Source: Prochlorococcus_E sp000760215 | Lineage (GTDB): Bacteria; Cyanobacteriota; Cyanobacteriia; PCC-6307; Cyanobiaceae | Assembly: GCF_047303175.1 (NCBI RefSeq) | Contig: NZ_CP138945.1 | Length of the DNA stretch: 64,000 bases | Reading direction: 5' to 3' (one strand) | Shown: piece after piece, positions 1 to 8,488 of the stretch | Layout: each line of letters starts with the position of its first letter | Position numbering within the stretch: position 1 is the first letter of the stretch | The notes under the pieces: model-generated | Database searches by the model: none | What the model saw: only the letters and a program-made list of their open reading frames with translations | Told to the model about the DNA's origin: nothing | Translations under genes and position numbers: made by a program

Positions 1-460
1 AAATATAATGATCTATTCTCTTTTAAATTTAGAAGGATAAATATTTTATTAATTTAAAGTTGTAAAATTTTTACCAAAAAGAATAAATTCAAAAGAATAT
101 CAAGATTTTTTCAAAACAAGTAATTCCCTCTAATTAGATGGCTACATTTATATTATAGATTTATAGCCTTAAATGATTTGGAGTATAATAATTTATATAA
201 TATAAAATATGATCTGCATTAATTTACTTTAAATTGTCAATATTTCTTCAGTTAAATCTTCCGATTGATAAAAGCAAATTAGTTATTTACCTACCGCCCA
301 ATGACACATCCAATACTTCTTGCTATTAAAAAAGATGCTGATTAAGAAACTTTTCATTCACGATCGAACACTATACCGATAATCTCCTAGAACAATGTTC
401 AACTACTAACAACCAAAGCATTAGACTTTGTTATTCGTAGTGTTCCAGAACACCTATTGA
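1..460. other. AT-rich non-coding leader upstream of guaB
   Basis: No convincing gene is visible; the longest ATG frame (from 301) has 14 codons. The only clear structure is a 14-base palindrome at 440-453 (GTGTTC, CA, GAACAC), immediately before the next gene. The stretch probably carries that gene's promoter. Confidence 0.5.
440..453. promoter_or_regulatory. 14-bp palindrome just upstream of guaB start
   Basis: GTGTTC-CA-GAACAC is a perfect inverted repeat. It ends 7 bases before the first TTG start (461) and 19 before the alternative TTG (473). Its position suits an operator or a translation-blocking hairpin. It does not match the cyanobacterial LexA box or the NtcA site, so no regulator is named. 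Confidence 0.3.
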
Positions 461-1630
461 TTGAAACCTAACTTGGATATTCAACTCGGCCACTCAAAAC
501 ATGTTCGTCGTGCTTATGGCATAGATGAAATAGCACTCGTACCTGGAGGAAAAACAGTAGATCCAGAAAACACAGAGACAACCTTATTACTAGGCAATAA
601 AGAACTCGAAATACCAATTATCGCAAGTGCAATGGATGGTGTGATGGATGTAAATATGGCGGTTACACTTTCGAGACTTGGTGCATTAGGAGTATTGAAC
701 CTTGAAGGAGTACAAACCAGATACGAGGACCCTCAGAAGGTATTAGAACGTATTTCTTCAATAGGCAAAAACGAGTTTGTCCCGCTAATGCAAGAAATAT
801 ATAGTCAGCCCATACAAGAAGACTTGATAAAAAGAAGAATAAGTGAAATCAAAGGCCAAGGAGGAGTAGCAGCTGTAAGTGGAACTCCTATTGCAGCACT
901 TAATTTTCAAGAATCAATTGCTCAAGCAGATCTATTTTTTCTTCAAGCAACAGTGGTATCAACTGAGCATATTGGGAAAAAGGATCAAACAAAGCTAGAC
1001 ATCTCTAAACTTTGCAAAACATTAGGCATACCAGTAATAGTAGGCAATTGTGTAACTTATGAAGTAGCAATCAATCTAATGAAAGCAGGGGCTTCAGCAA
1101 TTCTTGTTGGAATAGGCCCTGGTGCAGCATGTACATCTAGAGGAGTTCTTGGTGTTGGAGTACCTCAAGCTACTGCTGTATCAGATTGTTCAGCAGCACG
1201 AGATGATTATCAAAAAGAGACTGGAAAATATATACCTATAATTGCCGATGGAGGAATTATTACTGGTGGAGATATTTGCAAATGTATTGCATGTGGAGCG
1301 GATGGCGTAATGATCGGTTCTCCTATTGCTAGAGCGTATGAGGCTCCAGGCAATGGTTTCCACTGGGGGATGGCGACGCCCAGTCCAGTACTTCCAAGAG
1401 GAACCAGAATAAAAGTTGGGTCAACTGGAAGCATAAAGCAAATACTTCGTGGGCCAGCGACCTTAGACGATGGGACTCACAATTTATTGGGTGCATTAAA
1501 AACATCAATGGGGACTCTTGGTGCGCAAACAATAAAAGAAATGCAAAAAGTAGAGGTAGTCATAGCACCATCGCTTCTATCGGAAGGGAAGGTATATCAA
1601 AAGGCCCAACAACTTGGAATGGGCAAATGA
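461..1630 (+). CDS. guaB: GuaB3-type IMP dehydrogenase family protein
   Basis: TIM-barrel protein of the IMP dehydrogenase/GMP reductase family, acting in cytoplasmic guanine nucleotide metabolism. The catalytic cysteine is C224 in the loop GPGAACTSR, followed by the phosphate-binding stretch IADGGIITGGDI. At 389 residues it lacks the CBS-domain pair of classical GuaB (about 480-490 residues), which places it in the CBS-less GuaB3 class of cyanobacteria and actinobacteria. The frame opens at TTG 461. A second TTG at 473 gives an N-terminus starting MDIQLG, closer to what I recall of cyanobacterial relatives, so 473 may be the true start. Family assignment is firm; whether it oxidises IMP or reduces GMP cannot be read from sequence. 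Confidence 0.9.
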   Translation: MKPNLDIQLGHSKHVRRAYGIDEIALVPGGKTVDPENTETTLLLGNKELEIPIIASAMDGVMDVNMAVTLSRLGALGVLNLEGVQTRYEDPQKVLERISSIGKNEFVPLMQEIYSQPIQEDLIKRRISEIKGQGGVAAVSGTPIAALNFQESIAQADLFFLQATVVSTEHIGKKDQTKLDISKLCKTLGIPVIVGNCVTYEVAINLMKAGASAILVGIGPGAACTSRGVLGVGVPQATAVSDCSAARDDYQKETGKYIPIIADGGIITGGDICKCIACGADGVMIGSPIARAYEAPGNGFHWGMATPSPVLPRGTRIKVGSTGSIKQILRGPATLDDGTHNLLGALKTSMGTLGAQTIKEMQKVEVVIAPSLLSEGKVYQKAQQLGMGK

Positions 1631-1825
1631 TTTATCAGAATTGTCAACAAATTTGCGGTTAGTTTTTATGGAGAAATGACTCAAAGGTTAAAGCCCTTTT
1701 CAATTAGCCTAGAAGATACAAAAGACTTATTCCAATTAAAGGTCAAACAAATACAAGTAATGGCAAGAATCATTTTTTCAGGCAAAATAAATATATAAAA
1801 ACAGTTTTCTTTAGTTTTTGAATTC

Positions 1826-2149
1826 ATGTCTAGCGCTGCTGCTGTAACCGATTCTTCATTCGAGCAGGAAGTGCTCCAGAGTAGTATACCTGTACTTGTA
1901 GACTTCTGGGCACCCTGGTGTGGTCCATGCAGGATGGTTTCACCTATTGTTGATGAAATTTCAAAAGATTTTGAAGGCAAAATAAAAGTTTGCAAACTCA
2001 ATACAGACGAAAATCCCAATGTTGCAGGTCAATACGGTATTCGCAGTATTCCAACACTAATGATCTTCAAGGGTGGGCAAAAAGTTGATACAGTTGTAGG
2101 CGCTGTACCTAAAGCCACTCTTTCCAGCACGATATCCAAGCATCTATGA
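1826..2149 (+). CDS. trxA: Thioredoxin
   Basis: Classical 107-residue thioredoxin, a cytoplasmic disulfide reductase for light-regulated enzymes and peroxiredoxins. The active site WCGPC has its redox cysteines at 32 and 35. The cis-proline loop follows in IRSIPTLMIF. Length and layout are those of the m-type family, with no extra domain. It lies about 200 bases after guaB and 35 bases before hisH on the same strand, so co-transcription with hisH is possible. Confidence 0.97.
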   Translation: MSSAAAVTDSSFEQEVLQSSIPVLVDFWAPWCGPCRMVSPIVDEISKDFEGKIKVCKLNTDENPNVAGQYGIRSIPTLMIFKGGQKVDTVVGAVPKATLSSTISKHL

Positions 2150-2184
2150 TTTTTAATAACAAAAGAATTTAATTATCTGATTTA

Positions 2185-2826
2185 GTGAATATTAATATTG
2201 GTCTAATCGATTATGGGATGGGAAATCTACATTCTGTAGAGCAATCATTCAAAAGACTTCATCAGCCCTTAAAGATAGTAAAAGAAGAGAAAGATATAGA
2301 CGAATGTCATGCATTGATTCTTCCTGGAGTCGGTGCATTTGACCCAGCAATGAGAAACCTTAAGCAAACCAATCTCATTCCCAAATTAAAAGAGTGGAAT
2401 AAAAGCAATAAGCCTCTTTTGGGAATATGTCTTGGGCTCCAACTTTTATTCGAATCGAGTGATGAAGGAACTTTAGAGGGATTAGGGCTAATCAAGGGGA
2501 AAATAAAGCATCTACCAGAGCAACAAAATCAATTAATCCCTCATATGGGATGGTCATTATTAAATCATCACAAGCAATGCCCATTGTTTGATAAAAAAGA
2601 TGGTCCTCAATGGATGTATTTTGTACATTCATTCGCAGCCGTACCTGATGAAGATATAGACATTGCTGCATCAGTTAATTTTGGAGAAGAAAAAATTACT
2701 GCAATTATATGGAAGGATAAGCTTTCAGCTTGTCAATTTCATCCCGAAAAATCAGGTAAGTCTGGGCAGAAATTGTTGACTCGCTGGCTTAATTGGGCAA
2801 AAGAAGAGAGGTTAAAGTCAAATTGA
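2185..2826 (+). CDS. hisH: Imidazole glycerol phosphate synthase, glutaminase subunit
   Basis: HisH is the class I glutamine amidotransferase that feeds ammonia to HisF in histidine biosynthesis. The catalytic triad is visible: C82 in GICLGLQLLF, and H186 and E188 in FHPEKS. The length of 213 residues is normal. The start is GTG at 2185. Its stop overlaps the likely TTG start of the next gene in a TTGA arrangement (2823-2826), suggesting translational coupling. hisF is not in the window. Confidence 0.96.
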   Translation: MNINIGLIDYGMGNLHSVEQSFKRLHQPLKIVKEEKDIDECHALILPGVGAFDPAMRNLKQTNLIPKLKEWNKSNKPLLGICLGLQLLFESSDEGTLEGLGLIKGKIKHLPEQQNQLIPHMGWSLLNHHKQCPLFDKKDGPQWMYFVHSFAAVPDEDIDIAASVNFGEEKITAIIWKDKLSACQFHPEKSGKSGQKLLTRWLNWAKEERLKSN

Positions 2827-3425
2827 CAGGACAATTACGTTTATTAAGTGGGAGAAAGCTTATAAGTCCTATAGGGAAATCAACCAGACCTACTACATCA
2901 ATTGTAAGAGAATCATTAATGAATATTGTCAGAAGTAAAATTATTAATTCCAACTGGCTTGATCTATATAGCGGCAGTGGAGTAATTGGGTGTGAGGCCA
3001 TTCAAGCTGGAGCAAGCTCCGTATTAGCAGTTGAAATTAATAAAAAGGCATATCAAATATGTAAATCAAATCTCTATACTGTGAATAAAGCATCTCATAA
3101 AAAAGTATCTGTTAAAGTAATAAATAGTGAGGCAAATAGATTCCTTAAGGAAGGCTTTGAAAAATATTCCGAAGACATGTATAAACGTATTCAAATAAAA
3201 CCCTCACGATTTAATTTCATATATATAGACCCACCTTATAAAAGCGACTCATATTGCTCGACACTTGAAAACTTATTAAGAGGTAAATGGGTAGAAAAAG
3301 AATGCTTAGCAATATGTGAGTTTTCAATTTTCAATCAAATCAAAGTGCCTTCTAAATGGATTATGAGCGAACAAAAAAATTATGGGAAAACAGGGTTAAT
3401 GCTTCTCACTCCCAATCAGGCATAG
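2823..3425 (+). CDS. rsmD: 16S rRNA (guanine966-N2)-methyltransferase
   Basis: RsmD-type SAM-dependent methyltransferase for 16S rRNA. The SAM motif LDLYSGSGVIGCEA and the catalytic DPPY motif are present. The N-terminal GRKL and RPTT elements are typical of the family. The frame also opens at TTG 2793, which would overlap hisH by 34 bases; TTG 2823 gives the normal N-terminus (about 200 residues) and a 4-base overlap, so I chose it. The 3' end overlaps petG on the other strand by 20 bases. Confidence 0.88.
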   Translation: MTGQLRLLSGRKLISPIGKSTRPTTSIVRESLMNIVRSKIINSNWLDLYSGSGVIGCEAIQAGASSVLAVEINKKAYQICKSNLYTVNKASHKKVSVKVINSEANRFLKEGFEKYSEDMYKRIQIKPSRFNFIYIDPPYKSDSYCSTLENLLRGKWVEKECLAICEFSIFNQIKVPSKWIMSEQKNYGKTGLMLLTPNQA

Positions 3426-3525
3426 CACTGCCGCGTCTATATTGATTCCATGCAGCCACAAATAAACCTAAAATAGTGATAGGGACTAAGCCTAAAACAA
3501 TTCCACAGAGTAGAGGTTCAATCAT
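3406..3525 (-). CDS. petG: Cytochrome b6f complex subunit V (PetG)
   Basis: A 39-residue single-helix protein starting MIEPLLCGIVLG and carrying the conserved AAWNQYRRGS segment. This is the signature of PetG, required for assembly and stability of the thylakoid cytochrome b6f complex. The gene is convergent with rsmD, with a 20-base tail overlap, and divergent from the cytochrome c gene, with which it shares a short AT-rich promoter region. The C-terminal PDWE differs slightly from other cyanobacterial versions. Confidence 0.96.
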   Translation of the reverse strand: MIEPLLCGIVLGLVPITILGLFVAAWNQYRRGSAMPDWE

Positions 3526-3581
3526 TTGCTCGCAAAAAGTTAGATTGTTAATGACAATTATTTCATGTTAACTCTCTTTTT

Positions 3582-3974
3582 GTGAAAAGCACTTCATCAA
3601 TTGGTGCAGTTGAGGCAGAAAACCTTAAAAGAGGTTTGATTCCCTTATTAATAATCTGTGGAATTTCTTGTCTTTTAATTCTGTTCTTACTAATAAACAA
3701 TGCTAAGAAAGATCCATATATAGAAAAAAGTCTTAGCCTCACAGGGTCTATAGATAAAGGCAGCAAGCTTTTTCGAATGAATTGCGTAGGGTGTCATGGA
3801 ATCAGTGCGCAAGGATTTGTAGGCCCTCAACTAAATAATGTGACTGATGATTTAAACGACGAAAAAATTATCAAGCAAATTATAAAAGGTCTTACACCTC
3901 CCATGCCCAGCTTTGAGATGGAACCTCAATCAATGGCAGATCTACTTGTTTATCTTCATTCATTGAATTCTTAG
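3582..3974 (+). CDS. Membrane-anchored class I cytochrome c (cM-like)
   Basis: The protein has 130 residues, one N-terminal hydrophobic segment (about residues 18-40) and a single haem site, CVGCH. A methionine in PPMPSFEM is the probable sixth ligand. The uncleaved-looking anchor plus a short mono-haem domain fits cytochrome cM, a proposed electron carrier or respiratory regulator in thylakoid or plasma membranes. The GTG start at 3582 is the first in frame. The petG neighbour agrees with a photosynthetic electron-transport role. The cM label is inference; a c6-type or other anchored cytochrome is possible. Confidence 0.82.
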   Translation: MKSTSSIGAVEAENLKRGLIPLLIICGISCLLILFLLINNAKKDPYIEKSLSLTGSIDKGSKLFRMNCVGCHGISAQGFVGPQLNNVTDDLNDEKIIKQIIKGLTPPMPSFEMEPQSMADLLVYLHSLNS

Positions 3975-3976
3975 CT

Positions 3977-4723
3977 GTGAATCTAAACACTCATAAACTA
4001 AAAATCATTCTTGTTGAGCCACTAGGAGAAATAAATATTGGAAGTGTAGCAAGACTTTGTGCAAACTTTGATGTAAATGAATTACGACTAGTTTCACCAC
4101 TATGCGATCCAATGAGTACTGATTCAATAAAGATGGCTGTTCATGGTAAACGATTCCTAGAAAATGTATCGATTTATTCAAATCTTATAGATGCTATTAA
4201 TGATTGTGGTCGTGTAGTTGCAACTTGTGGTCGGATTGATCATGGAAATATTCCTCTCCATTCCTCAGAGAATGCATTGAAATGGCTTTTAGAAAAAAAC
4301 ACACAAAAGCCTATTGCAATAATTTTTGGGCGCGAAGATAGAGGTCTTAAAAATTCAGAACTGCAAATGGCCCAAAAAGTTCTAACATTAAGAACATCCC
4401 ATCAATATCCTTCATTAAATCTCTCCCATGCTGTGGGAATTGTCCTCCATGAGTTATCCTCATATTCTCAAAAAGATTTTTCACACAAATTATCATCAAA
4501 AGCTGAACCTGCTTCAGCAAAAGAGCTTAATGATTTTTTAGAAGATACTAAGAGCTTATTATTAGAAGTAGGCTTTCTGCTACAACATACTTCTCAAGCA
4601 CGAATTTCTAAAATAAAAGGGTTATTGCAAAGGGCAGAAGCGAGAAGTGAAGATATTGCTTTAATAAGAGGTATGATAAGGCAAATACGATGGTTTTCTC
4701 AAAATAAAAACCAGGATCTATAA
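3977..4723 (+). CDS. SpoU/TrmJ-family RNA 2'-O-methyltransferase
   Basis: SPOUT-class methyltransferase of the TrmH/TrmJ group. The conserved motifs are an N-terminal NIGSVAR, motif 2 IFGREDRGLKNSEL and motif 3 SLNLSHAVGIVLHEL, which together make the knotted SAM site. Family members 2'-O-methylate a tRNA or rRNA ribose. At 248 residues with an extended C-terminus it most resembles TrmJ (tRNA position 32). The GTG start lies 2 bases after the cytochrome stop. Confidence 0.85.
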   Translation: MNLNTHKLKIILVEPLGEINIGSVARLCANFDVNELRLVSPLCDPMSTDSIKMAVHGKRFLENVSIYSNLIDAINDCGRVVATCGRIDHGNIPLHSSENALKWLLEKNTQKPIAIIFGREDRGLKNSELQMAQKVLTLRTSHQYPSLNLSHAVGIVLHELSSYSQKDFSHKLSSKAEPASAKELNDFLEDTKSLLLEVGFLLQHTSQARISKIKGLLQRAEARSEDIALIRGMIRQIRWFSQNKNQDL

Positions 4724-4743
4724 TTTAAGACGGGGAAGTCTAA

Positions 4744-5415
4744 TTGGAAAATAATAACGATTCATTCAACAGATTTAAATTTAACGATTTAATTAAAAAT
4801 ATAATTAATCTCATTTTAATCGGTATAGGTCTAGGAATAATAACAGGCACTCTACTAAAGATTAACAAAGACGAAATTACAAAAGATTATTCTAAAAGCG
4901 ATTCAAATATTGGTAAAAATCAAAAACAATTTAAACCAAAAGAGAATTTAAAAGATCCAATTCCATATTTTAAAAAGAGCATAAAAAGTAATGAAAATAA
5001 CTATTCAACAAAAGATTATAGCCATTTAACAGAAAAATATCCTTCGGAAGTTCAAATTAGGATCCTAATACAAGAATGGTTAAAAGCAAAATCTGACATC
5101 CTTTCAGGAAATGAAAATTCCAATTTATTAAAAGTAGCAGATAATAAACTTGTTAATATTGTCAAAGTGCAAAGAAGAAAAGACATGTTATCAGGTGAGA
5201 AGCAAATTATAAATGCAAAAATAGATTCATTAGAAATAAAAGAACAACTCGACAAAAGGATTGAGGTTAATGTTATAATTCAATATAATGACAAAAGGAT
5301 AAGCAAATATGGTGAGGTCATTAAAGAAACAAATCTTACTTCTTTGAAGATCAAATACATATTAGGTAAAATCAAAGGCAAATGGAAGCTTCTTGACTTT
5401 TATAATATTAAATAA
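4744..5415 (+). CDS. Membrane-anchored DUF4101 (ARC6/ZipN IMS-like) protein
   Basis: A TM helix (about residues 19-40) follows a short N-terminus, then a lysine-rich low-complexity linker (about 45-95). The C-terminal domain has the DUF4101 pattern: LIQEWLKAK, a lysine-rich middle, IQYNDKRI and a terminal GKWKLLDFY. That domain occurs at the C-terminus of the division factor Ftn2/ZipN/ARC6 (its inter-membrane-space domain) and in other cyanobacterial membrane proteins. No J-like domain or kinase is attached. Start is TTG 4744, 20 bases after the previous gene. The fold assignment is by recalled pattern; the function is unknown. Confidence 0.65.
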   Translation: MENNNDSFNRFKFNDLIKNIINLILIGIGLGIITGTLLKINKDEITKDYSKSDSNIGKNQKQFKPKENLKDPIPYFKKSIKSNENNYSTKDYSHLTEKYPSEVQIRILIQEWLKAKSDILSGNENSNLLKVADNKLVNIVKVQRRKDMLSGEKQIINAKIDSLEIKEQLDKRIEVNVIIQYNDKRISKYGEVIKETNLTSLKIKYILGKIKGKWKLLDFYNIK

Positions 5416-5756
5416 TATAAATGCATTGTTTTAGTTAAACATCAAAGCTATATAGAAATATAAAATCATCTATTAGATAATTCATAAGGGTTCGAAATTT
5501 ATTCAAGATATGAATAGGAAATAGTATGATGATTTAATGGTTTATCAGAAAAACTTAATTTAAAATTATTATCTTAATTAGCATATTAGATGCAACCTAC
5601 CAACTTAGTCATCGGTTCAAGCATTTTGTTGATCATGAAATCCATTTGGGCTTTCATGGATTTCCTTAAAGATTGCTATATCAACCTTTTACTAAAAAAA
5701 CAAGTTCTAGGTATCCCAATTGTGAAACAATCTTCTTCAAGACAAAATATCAAAAA
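5416..5756. other. Intergenic region upstream of chlI
   Basis: About 340 AT-rich bases with no credible gene. A 9-bp inverted repeat at 5637-5664 (GAAATCCAT, 10-base loop, ATGGATTTC) lies about 95 bases before the chosen chlI start and could be a leader hairpin. It has no following T-tract. Confidence 0.4.
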
Positions 5757-6845
5757 GTGAGTTCACCTCGGAAGCGCAGGGTTTTCCCCTTTGCAGCAGT
5801 AATTGGACAAGCAGAGATGAAGCTTGCTCTTCTTCTCAACGTAATTGACCCTCGCATTGGCGGGGTGATGATTATGGGAGATCGTGGTACAGGGAAATCA
5901 ACCACAATTAGAGCCTTGGCAGACCTCCTACCCGAAATTACCGTAGTACAAGGAGACCCATACAACAGTTCCCCAGATGATCCTGATCTCCAAAGTTCAG
6001 AAGTCAAGGGATTAATTGATCAAGGAGAAGTTCCAATTACGGAGAAAGCCCAGGTACCAATGGTTGACCTGCCACTAGGTGCAACTGAGGATCGCTTATG
6101 CGGAACAATTGACATCGAGAAAGCATTAAGTGAAGGAGTAAGAGCTTTTGAACCAGGACTGCTAGCAAAAGCAAATAGAGGCCTTTTGTATGTAGATGAA
6201 GTAAATCTCTTGGATGATCATCTTGTTGATGTGCTTCTTGATTCAGCAGCTTCTGGATGGAATACGGTTGAGCGAGAAGGTATTTCTATAAGGCATCCAG
6301 CTAGATTTGTCCTTATTGGTTCAGGAAATCCAGAAGAAGGCGAATTAAGGCCACAACTTCTTGACCGTTTTGGAATGAGTGTGGAGGTTCGTACAGTTAG
6401 GGAGCCAGAACTGAGAGTTCAAGTTGTTGATCAAAGAACAGCATTTGACAATGATCCTGACGCGTTCACCTCTGCTATTGAGGCATCTCAGGAAGCTCTT
6501 CAGAACAAAGTTCTCTCTGCTCAAGAGCTACTTCAAAAAGTTGAGATCGATGATGACCTTCGCCTTAAAATCTCAGCTATTTGTGGTGAACTTGATGTGG
6601 ACGGTTTAAGAGGAGATATTGTCACAAACCGATCTGCAAGAGCTCTCGCTGCATTTGAAGGGCGCTCAGAAGTCACTGAAGACGATGTTGCCCGAGTTAT
6701 TTCTTGCTCTCTTAGGCACAGACTTAGAAAAGATCCGTTAGAACAAATCGATTCAGGAGATAGAGTTATAAAGGCTTTTTGCAAAATATTTGAAAGAAGC
6801 GATCAAAACACTCTCAATGAATTCGAATTAGCTTCAGCGGAGTAA
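5757..6845 (+). CDS. chlI: Magnesium chelatase ATPase subunit I
   Basis: ChlI is the AAA+ motor that, with ChlD and ChlH, inserts Mg2+ into protoporphyrin IX, the first committed step to (divinyl) chlorophyll. Walker A is GDRGTGKST at residues 41-49 and Walker B is LLYVDEVNLLDD. The sensor and arginine-finger region ends in LRPQLLDRFGMSV. The frame extends upstream to TTG 5673, but the extra 28 residues match nothing in the family. GTG at 5757 gives MSSPRKRRVF and 362 residues, the usual length. ruvC follows after 7 bases. Confidence 0.95.
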   Translation: MSSPRKRRVFPFAAVIGQAEMKLALLLNVIDPRIGGVMIMGDRGTGKSTTIRALADLLPEITVVQGDPYNSSPDDPDLQSSEVKGLIDQGEVPITEKAQVPMVDLPLGATEDRLCGTIDIEKALSEGVRAFEPGLLAKANRGLLYVDEVNLLDDHLVDVLLDSAASGWNTVEREGISIRHPARFVLIGSGNPEEGELRPQLLDRFGMSVEVRTVREPELRVQVVDQRTAFDNDPDAFTSAIEASQEALQNKVLSAQELLQKVEIDDDLRLKISAICGELDVDGLRGDIVTNRSARALAAFEGRSEVTEDDVARVISCSLRHRLRKDPLEQIDSGDRVIKAFCKIFERSDQNTLNEFELASAE

Positions 6846-6852
6846 TGGCATT

Positions 6853-7317
6853 GTGATCATTCTTGGAATTGATCCAGGGCTGGCAAGAGTTGGGTTTGGC
6901 CTTATAGATGTGACACTTGGTAGAACAAAAATGCTTGATTGTGGAATAATCAAAACAAGCAAAAGTCTCAATGAAGGGAAGAGAATGTTGGAAATCAAGA
7001 AAGACTTGAGTGAATTAATAGAGCAATGGAGACCAGATTTAGCAGCGGTGGAAAAGTTTTTTTTCTATAAGTCCAGTACAACAATTAGTGTGGTTCAAGC
7101 TAGAGGTGTTTTGTTAATGACACTAGCTAGTTTTGATATACCAATATTAGAGTTTCCACCAATGCAAATCAAACTTGCTGTGACAGGCTACGGTCATGCA
7201 AAAAAAGATGAAGTATTAGAAGCAGTAATGAGAGAATTAAATCTTGAAACTCCACCTAGGCCTGATGACGCAGCAGATGCTCTGGCCATAGCTCTTACAG
7301 GTTATTTTCAAAAATAG
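6853..7317 (+). CDS. ruvC: Holliday junction resolvase RuvC
   Basis: RNase H-fold endonuclease that cuts Holliday junctions with RuvAB. Catalytic acidic residues are visible: D7 in GIDPG, E67 in AAVEKFFF and the cluster DDAADA near 138-143. The 154-residue length is standard. The GTG start at 6853 gives the family N-terminus MIILGIDPG. The gene directly follows chlI, so the two may share a transcript. Confidence 0.95.
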   Translation: MIILGIDPGLARVGFGLIDVTLGRTKMLDCGIIKTSKSLNEGKRMLEIKKDLSELIEQWRPDLAAVEKFFFYKSSTTISVVQARGVLLMTLASFDIPILEFPPMQIKLAVTGYGHAKKDEVLEAVMRELNLETPPRPDDAADALAIALTGYFQK

Positions 7318-7366
7318 AACTTATCAAAACAAGCTATATAAAGTAATTAATTAAACATTTAGTTAA

Positions 7367-7948
7367 ATGAATACATACAAGCAAAAAAAAGAAGCTAGAA
7401 AGAAATATAGAGCTATTAGGATGGAAAATATATCATTGGCACAGGATTTTATTCTTATAAAAGTTAAAGAGTATATAAACAGTTTAGCTTTAGAAACTTC
7501 ATCAAGATTAATGATAGGGATCTACTGGCCTTTAGCTGGAGAAGTTGATTTAACAAGTTTAAAAAACATTCCTAAAATCGCTCTAGCTTTACCTGTTGGA
7601 CATAGTAGAGGTTCAATTAGTTACCACCGATGGACAAACACCCCCTTAGGTAAAGACTCATATGGCATTCCAGCGCCTATATCAGAACCACCCCTTCACC
7701 CACAAGATCTTAATCTTCTTCTTGTACCAGCTTTGGCAATTGATCAAAACGGAATCCGATTAGGATATGGAGGTGGATGTTTTGATCGTCTAAGAATGAA
7801 ACCCATTTGGTCGAAAACTCCGGCTTTCGTAATCACTCCAAAAGCTTGTATAACAGATTCCTTATTGCCTAGAGATAATTGGGATATTCCTTTTAATGGA
7901 TGGATCAACGAAAAAGAGATATTGGAAATAGAAAATTTAAAACTCTAG
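7367..7948 (+). CDS. 5-formyltetrahydrofolate cyclo-ligase
   Basis: ATP-dependent enzyme converting 5-formyl-THF to 5,10-methenyl-THF in one-carbon metabolism. Diagnostic pieces are the basic N-terminal KKEARKKYR, the YWPLAGEVDL segment and the folate/ATP loop GIRLGYGGGCFDR (usually GYGGGYYDR). Length 193 is normal. The Y-to-C replacement in the loop is a small oddity. The sufE gene follows on the same strand. Confidence 0.9.
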   Translation: MNTYKQKKEARKKYRAIRMENISLAQDFILIKVKEYINSLALETSSRLMIGIYWPLAGEVDLTSLKNIPKIALALPVGHSRGSISYHRWTNTPLGKDSYGIPAPISEPPLHPQDLNLLLVPALAIDQNGIRLGYGGGCFDRLRMKPIWSKTPAFVITPKACITDSLLPRDNWDIPFNGWINEKEILEIENLKL

Positions 7949-7998
7949 TCAGACAGATACTATGCTTAAAGGATTATTCATTACTGCAATTTCACTTT

Positions 7999-8448
7999 AT
8001 GACTCAGTCGACAGTTAATGATCCAAATAAGGATAATTTTGGAAGTGATGAATTAAATAAGATCGTAGCAAAATTGCAATCATGTTCCAATCCTCGTATC
8101 CGCTATGAATATTTACTTTATTTAGCAAAGCATCTGCCATCTCTCCCACTGGAATCATTAAATGAATCCAGCAAAGTCAGAGGTTGTATTTCCCAGGTAT
8201 ATGTTATCGGTCAGCTTAAGAACGGGAAATTATTCTGGGAAGGCTATTCAGATGCACTTATCACTAAAGGCATGCTCTCTTTTTTAATTAAAGGCCTTAA
8301 CAACTTAACTCCAAAAGAAGTCCTAAATATCGATCCCAATTTCATCCCAGCAACAGGTCTAAGTAATAGCCTTACGCCCTCAAGAGTAAATGGATTTATG
8401 AATATTTTTCTTAAAATGAAATCCCAAGCTCAATCTTTTAATAAGTAA
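7999..8448 (+). CDS. sufE: SufE cysteine desulfurase activator
   Basis: SufE accepts persulfide sulfur from SufS during Fe-S cluster assembly. The acceptor cysteine is C63 in VRGCISQVYV. The frame is open from 7900 inside the previous gene, but ATG 7999 gives a normal 149-residue protein. High Fe-S demand for photosystem I makes this a housekeeping gene. Confidence 0.93.
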   Translation: MTQSTVNDPNKDNFGSDELNKIVAKLQSCSNPRIRYEYLLYLAKHLPSLPLESLNESSKVRGCISQVYVIGQLKNGKLFWEGYSDALITKGMLSFLIKGLNNLTPKEVLNIDPNFIPATGLSNSLTPSRVNGFMNIFLKMKSQAQSFNK

Positions 8449-8488
8449 ATAGACCTGTAGAAAAAACCATCACTATATAATTAAAACC

